Below are positions 57,535 through 64,000 of a DNA stretch of 64,000 bases, piece by piece. The notes below the pieces were generated by a model that worked only from the letters and a program-made list of their open reading frames with translations, ran no database searches and was not told the DNA's origin. The stretch is from Azonexus hydrophilus. GTDB taxonomy: Bacteria; Pseudomonadota; Gammaproteobacteria; Burkholderiales; Rhodocyclaceae. Position numbers and translations under genes: made by a program. Each line of letters starts with the position of its first letter. Position 1 is the first letter of the stretch. The stretch lies in contig NZ_MTHD01000005.1 of NCBI RefSeq assembly GCF_001956855.1, positions 248,001 through 312,000 of the forward strand, read 5' to 3'.

Positions 57535-58347
57535 TCAGCCGCGTATCGATTCCGGCAGCTTGTCTTCGATCAGCTTCAGCAGCGGGGCGAAAACCTTCGG
57601 CGTGCCGGCGATGATGTTGCCGGTTTCCAGGTAGTTGGCTTCGCCGCGCAGGTCGCTGACCAGGCCGCCGGCTTCCGAGATCAGCAGCGCGCCGGCCGCC
57701 ATGTCCCACGGCGCCAGGCCGAATTCCCAGAAGCCGTCGTAACGGCCGCAGGCAACGTAGGCGAGATCGAGCGAGGCAGCGCCGGGGCGACGCTGGCCGG
57801 CGGTCTTTTCGGCGAGTTCCTTGAAGATCGACAGGTAAAGGTCGATCTTGTCGAATTCGCGATAGGGGAAGCCGGTGCCGAGCAGTGAATCCTGCAGCTT
57901 GATCCGCTTCGAAACGCGGATGCGGCGTTCGTTGAGGAAGGCGCCGCCGCCCTTGGAGGCGGTGAACAGTTCGTTGCGGTTCGGATCGTAGACGACTGCC
58001 TGTTCGATGGTGTTGCCCTTGGCCAGGGCGATCGACACGGCGTATTGCGGCATGCCGTGGATGAAGTTGGTGGTGCCGTCGAGCGGATCGATGATCCACT
58101 GGTATTCCGCGTCAGCATTGCCCCGGGCCGGCGTCGTGCCGGACTCCTCTGCTAGAATGCCGTAATTCGGATATGCCTCCAGCAGGGTTTCGATGATCGC
58201 GGCTTCGGCGGCCTTGTCGACCTCGGTGACGAAATCGTTCGGCTGCTTCGTGGTGACCTTGAGCATGTCGAGGTCGTTGGAAGCGCGGTTGATGATCTGG
58301 CCGGCGCGACGCGCGGCCTTGACGGCGATATTGATGGCTGGATGCAT
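57535..58347 (-). CDS. suhB: Inositol-1-monophosphatase family protein SuhB
   Basis: A 270-residue magnesium-dependent phosphatase with metal ligands in LAEESG, the [12 protein letters not shown] motif and [15 protein letters not shown] near the C-terminus. SuhB dephosphorylates inositol phosphate in vitro and also takes part in rRNA transcription antitermination. It is divergent from trmJ, a common neighbour in betaproteobacteria. Confidence 0.95.
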   Translation of the reverse strand: MHPAINIAVKAARRAGQIINRASNDLDMLKVTTKQPNDFVTEVDKAAEAAIIETLLEAYPNYGILAEESGTTPARGNADAEYQWIIDPLDGTTNFIHGMPQYAVSIALAKGNTIEQAVVYDPNRNELFTASKGGGAFLNERRIRVSKRIKLQDSLLGTGFPYREFDKIDLYLSIFKELAEKTAGQRRPGAASLDLAYVACGRYDGFWEFGLAPWDMAAGALLISEAGGLVSDLRGEANYLETGNIIAGTPKVFAPLLKLIEDKLPESIRG

Positions 58348-58431
58348 GGCTTATGAAAGAGCGATCGGGCGGCCATGGTCGTCGACCACGTTCCAGTCCG
58401 ATTCATTTTTGGAAAGAGCGAATTTTACACC

Positions 58432-59193
58432 ATGAAACCGGAAGTCCTGCTGTCCCGCATCAGCGTTGTCCTTTGTCGTCCGAGTCACCCTGGAAACATC
58501 GGTGCCGCGGCTCGGGCGATGAAGACCATGGGGCTTTCGGATCTGCGCCTGGTGACGCCAAAACAGTTTCCCGACCCCGAAGCCGACACCCGGGCCACTG
58601 GTGCGGTCGACCTGCTCGCCAACGCAAAAATCACCACCACGCTGGCCGACGCGCTGGCCGGCAGTGTCTTCGCCGTGGCCGTCTCGGCCCGTCAGCGCGA
58701 CCTCGGGCCGGCGGTCGGCACGCCGCGCGAGACGATGGCGCGCTTGCTCGCTGCCGCGACGCAAGGCACGGTGGCGCTGGTCTTCGGCAACGAGACGGTC
58801 GGTCTGTCCAACGAGGAAGTGCTGCAATGCCAGGCGGCAGTGACGATCCCGACCAATCCCGATTTCAGCTCGCTGAATCTTGGCGCCGCGGTCCAGGTGC
58901 TGAGCTACGAATGCCGCATGGCGGCATTTGCCGGCGCGGCGCCGCTGCGTGAGCAATTGACCACGCCCTTTACCGCGCCACCGGCGACGCATGACGAGAT
59001 CGAGGGCCTGTATGGCCACCTGGAAGCGGTGATGACCGAAACCGGCTTTTTCAACCCGGCCCAGCCCGGCCGCTTGTTGCCCAAGTTGCGCCGGCTGTTC
59101 GGCCGGGCGGAGCTGGAGCGGGACGAGGTCAACATCCTGCGCGGCATCCTGGCGTCGACGCAGCAGCGCACCGGGCACGGGCGCAAGGGTTAG
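58432..59193 (+). CDS. trmJ: tRNA (Cm32/Um32) methyltransferase TrmJ
   Basis: A 253-residue SPOUT methyltransferase with [31 protein letters not shown] and the knot segment [19 protein letters not shown]. It methylates the 2'-O of residue 32 in tRNA anticodon loops. ATG at 58432 is chosen by conservation. Its stop overlaps the convergent DUF188 gene by 4 bases. Confidence 0.94.
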   Translation: MKPEVLLSRISVVLCRPSHPGNIGAAARAMKTMGLSDLRLVTPKQFPDPEADTRATGAVDLLANAKITTTLADALAGSVFAVAVSARQRDLGPAVGTPRETMARLLAAATQGTVALVFGNETVGLSNEEVLQCQAAVTIPTNPDFSSLNLGAAVQVLSYECRMAAFAGAAPLREQLTTPFTAPPATHDEIEGLYGHLEAVMTETGFFNPAQPGRLLPKLRRLFGRAELERDEVNILRGILASTQQRTGHGRKG

Positions 59194-59639
59194 CCGGGGA
59201 TTTTCGCCAGGAAACGGTCGAGCTGATTGGCGAAGGCCTGCCGGTCGGCCTGACCGAAGGCTGCCGGACCGCCTGTTTCGACGCCGGCGGCGCGCAGGCC
59301 TTCCATGAAATCGCGCATGTTCAGGCGTTCGCGGATGGTGGCCGTGGTGTATAGCTCGCCGCGCGGATTCAGCGCATGCGCGCCGCGTTCGATGACCAGC
59401 GCGGCCAGCGGGATGTCGGCGGTGACGACGAGATCGCCGGCACTCAGTTGCTCGACGATGTGCGCATCGGCGACGTCGAAGCCGCTGGGTACCTGGATGG
59501 CGCGGATGAATTTCGACGGCGGCGTGCGCAGCATCTGGTTGGCGACCAGCGTGGTCTGGATCTGCTTGCGCTCGGCGGCGCGAAAGATGATTTCCTTGAT
59601 GACGCCTGGGCAGGCGTCGGCATCGACCCAGATCTGCAT
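59190..59639 (-). CDS. YaiI/YqxD-family DUF188 protein
   Basis: A 149-residue protein starting [18 protein letters not shown] with the PIN-like acidic segment [20 protein letters not shown]188/UPF0178 proteins are widespread and predicted to be nucleases, without proven function. It is last in a minus-strand group with the membrane protein, mnmH and psd; the gap to the next gene is one base. Confidence 0.92.
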   Translation of the reverse strand: MQIWVDADACPGVIKEIIFRAAERKQIQTTLVANQMLRTPPSKFIRAIQVPSGFDVADAHIVEQLSAGDLVVTADIPLAALVIERGAHALNPRGELYTTATIRERLNMRDFMEGLRAAGVETGGPAAFGQADRQAFANQLDRFLAKIPG

Positions 59640-59640
59640 G

Positions 59641-59946
59641 TCAGTCGTGGAAGGCCAGCCAGGCGGCCAGTCCGAAGAAGACGATCATCAGGTAGCCGGC
59701 GATGCCGCCGATCAGCATCTGCTTGTCGCCTTTACGGCCGAGCGGCAGCATTTCGGTGACCTGGACGCGTCGACCGTAGCGCGCTTCGCCGGCCTGGCCG
59801 ATGCGGATCGAGACCAGCGAAGCGGCGATGCCGAGGGTGATCAGCAGTGGTACCGGGGTGTAGGCCCAGGCGATCCACAACATCGGCAGAAAGATGGCAA
59901 GGGCGCTGATGCCGCGCATCAGCGTGATGGCGCGTTTTTCGTTCAT
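59641..59946 (-). CDS. Small membrane protein of unknown function
   Basis: A 101-residue protein with three hydrophobic segments (about 12-30, 33-48 and 78-97) and a basic loop in between containing [17 protein letters not shown]. No family is recognised. It overlaps the end of mnmH by 4 bases and is probably co-translated with it. Confidence 0.7.
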   Translation of the reverse strand: MNEKRAITLMRGISALAIFLPMLWIAWAYTPVPLLITLGIAASLVSIRIGQAGEARYGRRVQVTEMLPLGRKGDKQMLIGGIAGYLMIVFFGLAAWLAFHD

Positions 59947-61034
59947 GCTTGTGCGGTCTCCGTTGTGGGGGCAGCGTGGTCGAGAATGGTGGCGGCCAGA
60001 CGGGCGATTTCGGCTTCATCAAGCGTGCTGGCGCTGAAGGCAGTTGGCGTCGCGCTGTAATCGCGTTGCCGGGCGCGGGCGTAGAGTGGATCGTAATGAT
60101 GTTGTAGCAGCGATCCGGTCAGCCCGGCGAAATCGTGCTGGTCGATCTGTTCGTGCCAGGCATTGACCCGTTCATGGCCGAGCAGCGGCCGTAGTGCATC
60201 CAGGTGCTTTTTCAGGTTGAGTGCATCCTGGGTGAAATAGTCGTAGTCGCGCAGCAGGAAATCGACGCGCTGGGGAATGTCGGCGCAGATCTCGCAGATC
60301 GGGCTGCTTTGCATGGCGGTGAACAGCTCGGCCGGCAGGCGCAGGTTGCCGATCTTGCGCGATTCGGCTTCGACGAAGACCGGCCGGGCCGGGTCGAAAT
60401 TGCGCAGGGTCTGCCAGATTGCCGTTTCGAACCATTTTTGTGAGGGTTGTGGCTGACCGGGCAGGCGACCGAGCACCGAGCCCTTGTGGCAGGCGATCTC
60501 TTCCAGGTCAAGCACCTGTCCGCCCTGTTCGGCAATGGCCTGCAGCACGCGGGTCTTGGCCGAACCGGTCGGACCGCCGAGCACCTGATAACGATATTGT
60601 CCGGGCAGGGTTTCCAGTTCTGCCAGTACATGGGTGCGGAAGGTCTTGTAGCCACCGTCGAGCTGGCAGGCATCCCAGCCGATGGAGCGGAATACCGTGG
60701 TCATTGCGCCGGAGCGCATGCCGCCGCGCCAGCAGACGATCAGCGGTCGCCAGCCCTTGTCGCGATCAAGGAAATGCTCGCGCAGATGGCCGGCGATATT
60801 GGCCGAGATGTAGGCGGCGCCGAGTTTCTTGGCGACGAAGGGCGACACCTGCTTGTACAGCGTGCCGACTTCGGCGCGCTGGGCATCGTCGAGCACCGGG
60901 CAGGAAATCGCGCCGGGGATGTGGTCGTCGGCGAATTCGGCCGGCGAGCGGACGTCGATGATGGTGTCGAAGTCGCCCAGTTCGTCCAGCGTGGCAACGC
61001 CCTTGCGGCGCCGCGTCGAATCGGCAGCGCCCAT
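59943..61034 (-). CDS. mnmH: tRNA 2-selenouridine synthase
   Basis: A 363-residue protein: an N-terminal rhodanese domain (about 10-135) with active Cys in VCWRGGMRSG and a C-terminal P-loop domain with GPTGSAKT. MnmH/SelU uses selenophosphate to convert 2-thiouridine at tRNA position 34 to 2-selenouridine. This predicts selD in the genome, not seen here. It lies 3 bases from psd. Confidence 0.93.
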   Translation of the reverse strand: MGAADSTRRRKGVATLDELGDFDTIIDVRSPAEFADDHIPGAISCPVLDDAQRAEVGTLYKQVSPFVAKKLGAAYISANIAGHLREHFLDRDKGWRPLIVCWRGGMRSGAMTTVFRSIGWDACQLDGGYKTFRTHVLAELETLPGQYRYQVLGGPTGSAKTRVLQAIAEQGGQVLDLEEIACHKGSVLGRLPGQPQPSQKWFETAIWQTLRNFDPARPVFVEAESRKIGNLRLPAELFTAMQSSPICEICADIPQRVDFLLRDYDYFTQDALNLKKHLDALRPLLGHERVNAWHEQIDQHDFAGLTGSLLQHHYDPLYARARQRDYSATPTAFSASTLDEAEIARLAATILDHAAPTTETAQA

Positions 61035-61037
61035 GCC

Positions 61038-61889
61038 TCAGCCGGCCTTCCGGCCCATTGCCTCGCCCATGCGGATGGTGCGGGCGGGTGCCCAGTCGGG
61101 ATTGAAGCTCAGGGTGTTCTTCGGGAACAGCATGACGACGGTCGAGCCGAGCAGGAAGCGGCCCATTTCCTCGCCTTTTTTCAGCTTGACGACGGTTTCG
61201 CCGTCGTAGCGCCATTCACGGACGACGCCCGGGCGCGGCGGATTGACCGTGCCGTGCCAGACGGTGGCCATGCTGCCGACGATGGTGGCGCCGACCAGCA
61301 CCAGCACGAAGGGGCCGCTGGCGGTGTCGAAGACGCAGACCACGCGCTCGTTGCGCGCGAACAGTCCGGGTACGCCGCGGGCGGTGGTCGGATTGACCGA
61401 GAACAACTCGCCGGGAACGTGGATCATCCGCGTCAGCTGGCCGTCACAAGGCATGTGGATGCGATGGTAGTCGCGCGGGCTGAGGTAGAGGGTGGCGAAA
61501 CTGCCGTTCTCGAACTGCGCGCCGAGGTCGCGGTCGCCGCCGACCAGCGCGGTGGTCGAATAACTGTGGCCCTTGGCCTGGAACACCTGGTCGCGCTCGA
61601 TGGCGCCGAACTGGCTGATCGCGCCGTCGACCGGGCACAGGAAATCGGCGGCGGCGGGCAGGCGGGCGTCGTCCTTCAGCGGCCGGGTGAAGAATTCGTT
61701 GAAGCTCTTGTAGCTGGCGATGTCCGGATTTGCCGCTTCAGCCATGTTGACCCCGTAGCGGCCGACAAACCAGCGGATCACCGCGGTGGTCAGCGCGCCG
61801 GCTTCGGCGGCAGCCAGCCGGCCGGCGAGGCGGGTCAGCGCCTGTTTCGGCAGCAGGTATTGGGGCAGGACGGCAAGGCGGTCGGACAC
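61038..61889 (-). CDS. psd: Phosphatidylserine decarboxylase (proenzyme)
   Basis: A 283-residue enzyme making phosphatidylethanolamine. The autocatalytic LGST motif (FLLGSTVVM) that yields the pyruvoyl group lies near the C-terminus, and the catalytic SPRDYHRIHMP stretch is intact. GTG at 61889 is chosen because it gives the Psd-like start SDRLAVLPQYLLPKQ; the open frame extends to 61967 without support. It is membrane-associated. Confidence 0.94.
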   Translation of the reverse strand: MSDRLAVLPQYLLPKQALTRLAGRLAAAEAGALTTAVIRWFVGRYGVNMAEAANPDIASYKSFNEFFTRPLKDDARLPAAADFLCPVDGAISQFGAIERDQVFQAKGHSYSTTALVGGDRDLGAQFENGSFATLYLSPRDYHRIHMPCDGQLTRMIHVPGELFSVNPTTARGVPGLFARNERVVCVFDTASGPFVLVLVGATIVGSMATVWHGTVNPPRPGVVREWRYDGETVVKLKKGEEMGRFLLGSTVVMLFPKNTLSFNPDWAPARTIRMGEAMGRKAG

Positions 61890-62037
61890 AGGCGAATTTC
61901 CAGTACGAAAACCGGCGATTATACGGGGTCGACCGTAGTAACCGGCGATGCGGTGAATCTCGGGCAATTGACTAATGCCAGCGATGCGGGATACTGGCTG
62001 CTGCGTGCAGTGGTGTCACATGCAGGGGGAGACGACA

Positions 62038-63183
62038 ATGAAAACGGCAAAATACATGCACCGGGGACATTCGGATGCAGCCGAGGCGAGGGCCGCGGTG
62101 GCGGAGCTTTACGAACAGGTGGCACAGCCGGAGTTGGCGCTGGTCCTGTTTTTCTGTTCATCGAATTACGATCTCGATGCGCTGGCCGATGAAATGAACC
62201 GCCGCTTTGCCGGGGTGCCGGTGATTGGCTGTACGTCTGCCGGTGAAATCGGACCGGCCGGCTATCTGAATCATTCGCTGGTCGGGGTCAGCTTCTCGGC
62301 GCAGGCATTTACTGCCGAAACCGGCCGTATCGATGCCCTGAACAGTTTTGAAATTGCCACTGGCCGAGCTTTTGCCGAGGGCGTCCTGGAACGTCTTGAA
62401 GCACGCCAGCAGGGCGGTAGCGCTTTCGGGCTGTTGTTGATCGACGGCTTGTCCTTGCGCGAGGAGCCGGTGACCCACGCCTTGCAGGACGGGTTGGGGG
62501 CGGTGCCGATGTTCGGTGGCTCGGCCGGCGACGATCTGAAATTCCAGAGCACCTGGATATTTCACGAAGGTCGCTTCCATACCGACAGTGCGGTGCTGTT
62601 GCTGCTGTCCACGCCGCTGCCCTTCCGCATCCTGCGCAGCCAGCATTTCGTTGCCGACGGCGAGCGCCTGGTCGTCACCGAGGTCGATGCGGCGCGGCGT
62701 ATCGTGCGGGAAATCAATGGCCGGTCAGCGGTTCAGGAGTATGCGCGGCTGGTTGGTGTGGCACCCGGGCAGCTGACGCCGGAGCATTTCGCCAGCTGGC
62801 CGGTGGTCGTGATGATCGACGGCAGCGATTTCGTCCGCTCGATCCAGCACGCCAATCCGGACGGCAGCCTGACTTTCTTTTGTGCGATCGACGAAGGTGT
62901 TGTCTTGCGCGTGGCGCATGGCGTCGATCTGCTGGCCAGGATGGAAGCGGAGTTTGTCGAGGCGGAGCGAGAACTCGGCGGCATCGAGGGCATGCTGGTC
63001 TGCGACTGCATCCTGCGCAACCTGGAAATTTCCCGCAACGGCAAGAAAGCGGCAGTAGGTGAGCTGTTCCAGCGCTTTCATGCGCTCGGCTTCAGCACCT
63101 ACGGCGAGCAGCTCGGCGGCGTACATATCAATCAGACCCTCACCGGCATCGCCATCGGCAGCACGGGGGCGGATCTTGGCTGA
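62038..63183 (+). CDS. FIST domain sensory protein
   Basis: A 381-residue cytosolic protein with FIST N-terminal (GCTSAGEIGPAGY; GGSAGDDLKF) and FIST C-terminal regions (LVCDCILRNLEI, GVHINQTLTGIAIG). FIST domains bind small ligands, possibly amino acids, in signal transduction. RBS GGGGGAGA supports ATG at 62038. Its last codons overlap the start of a histidine kinase, suggesting that it is that kinase's ligand-binding partner. Confidence 0.92.
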   Translation: MKTAKYMHRGHSDAAEARAAVAELYEQVAQPELALVLFFCSSNYDLDALADEMNRRFAGVPVIGCTSAGEIGPAGYLNHSLVGVSFSAQAFTAETGRIDALNSFEIATGRAFAEGVLERLEARQQGGSAFGLLLIDGLSLREEPVTHALQDGLGAVPMFGGSAGDDLKFQSTWIFHEGRFHTDSAVLLLLSTPLPFRILRSQHFVADGERLVVTEVDAARRIVREINGRSAVQEYARLVGVAPGQLTPEHFASWPVVVMIDGSDFVRSIQHANPDGSLTFFCAIDEGVVLRVAHGVDLLARMEAEFVEAERELGGIEGMLVCDCILRNLEISRNGKKAAVGELFQRFHALGFSTYGEQLGGVHINQTLTGIAIGSTGADLG

Positions 63184-64000
63184 GCTGACGGTGTCCGGCA
63201 ACGAGGCCGAACTGCAGGCGGAAATCGTCCGCCTGAACAAGATCGTTACTGCGCTGATGAATCATGCCGAACGCGAGGCCGGTACCCGGCAGGGTAATTT
63301 CGGCCTGTTCCAGAATGCGGTGATGCTGGAAAACCAGGTGCGTCGCCGTACCGCCGAGCTGGAAGCCGCCCTGCGCGAGAATGAGCGCATCAATCGCGAC
63401 CTGACGCGGGAGCGCGAGGAGCAGCGTGCGCTGATCAGGCAGCTGGAAGAGGCGCACAACCAGTTGCTGCAATCCGAGAAGCTGGCTTCCATCGGCCAGT
63501 TGGCGGCAGGCGTGGCGCACGAAGTGAATAATCCGATCGGCTTCGTGAATTCCAATCTGTGCACACTGAAAAAATACGTCGCCGACCTGCTAGAACTGAA
63601 CGCTGCGTATGAGCGCCTGGAACCGGAACTGTCAGCGATCGCCGGCGAGCAGATCAAGGCGCTCAAGGCCAGGATTGATCTGCCCTTCGTGCGCGAAGAC
63701 ATGCCGGCGTTGATCGCCGAGTCGATCGACGGCACGTCGCGTGTCCGGCGCATCGTTCAGGATTTGCGGGATTTTTCCCGGGCCGGGGATTCGGAATGGC
63801 ATACCGTCGATGTGCATGCCGGTCTGGAAAGTACGCTCAACGTGGTCTGGAACGAAATCAAGTACAAGGCCGAGGTCGAACGCGATTACGGCGACTTGCC
63901 GGAGATCGACTGTCTGCCGTCGCAACTGAACCAGGTATTCCTGAACCTGCTGGTCAACGCCGCGCAGGCGATTGAGCAACGCGGCACCATCACGCTGCGG
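63176..64000 (+). CDS. Histidine kinase, truncated by the window end
   Basis: At least 275 residues are present. After a coiled-coil region (about 10-100) comes a His-box with His115 (AAGVAHEVNNPIGFV), a helical insert and the start of the ATPase domain (LNLLVNAAQAI). No membrane helix or PAS is visible. TTG at 63176, preceded by GGGGGCGG and overlapping the FIST stop by 8 bases, is the likely start; GTG at 63191 is an alternative. Confidence 0.9.
   Translation, partial: MAELTVSGNEAELQAEIVRLNKIVTALMNHAEREAGTRQGNFGLFQNAVMLENQVRRRTAELEAALRENERINRDLTREREEQRALIRQLEEAHNQLLQSEKLASIGQLAAGVAHEVNNPIGFVNSNLCTLKKYVADLLELNAAYERLEPELSAIAGEQIKALKARIDLPFVREDMPALIAESIDGTSRVRRIVQDLRDFSRAGDSEWHTVDVHAGLESTLNVVWNEIKYKAEVERDYGDLPEIDCLPSQLNQVFLNLLVNAAQAIEQRGTITLR

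Overview
The window is GC-rich, densely coding chromosomal DNA from a denitrifying betaproteobacterium. The closest fit is Rhodocyclaceae (Dechloromonas/Azospira type). This rests on a clade II (Sec-exported, atypical) nosZ with its nosB-D-G-H-F-Y-L cluster, a cytochrome-type nitric oxide reductase, many PAS/GGDEF/histidine kinase genes, and a full-length proteobacterial purL. The assignment comes from family knowledge; no database search was run.

Left part (1-10.8 kb, mostly minus strand): the 3' end of a uroporphyrinogen-III methyltransferase gene, a DUF1304 membrane protein, then norE-norF-norQ plus a Crp/Fnr-type regulator, a hybrid kinase with a PhnD-like sensor, and norC-norB. A tightly overlapping periplasmic operon follows with two SCO1/SenC proteins and three proteins of unknown function. 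FNR/Dnr-type boxes lie at the expected -41.5 spacing before norC, the SCO operon and the first nosZ.

Middle (11-28.7 kb, plus strand): two almost identical nosZ genes (three predicted residue differences) flank a three-gene signalling unit: a membrane hybrid kinase with a c-type heme motif, a REC-HisKA_3 kinase and a NarL-type regulator. The second nosZ leads the long nos operon: two cytochromes c, nosB, nosD, nosG, nosH, nosF, nosL, nosY and a TlpA-like thioredoxin. Together these would reduce NO to N2O and N2O to N2, with copper/sulfur cofactor assembly, electron supply and sensing encoded alongside.

Right part (28.7-64 kb) is mixed. It holds a BASS transporter, a GGDEF/EAL protein, another hybrid kinase, a YkgJ-like protein, a lipocalin with striking operator-like repeats, an alpha/beta hydrolase, a SnoaL-PAS-GGDEF protein, sbcC and sbcD separated by a lysR/tautomerase pair, an envelope group including an intein-like (Hint) lipoprotein, a chemoreceptor, purL and tRNA-Ser(GGA). 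Housekeeping genes follow (cobB, suhB, trmJ, mnmH, psd), and the window ends with a FIST protein coupled to a truncated histidine kinase.

No rRNA, CRISPR array or insertion sequence was seen. A recurrent 10-mer, GTYGACCGCA, occurs about two dozen times on both strands, in and between genes, far above chance.
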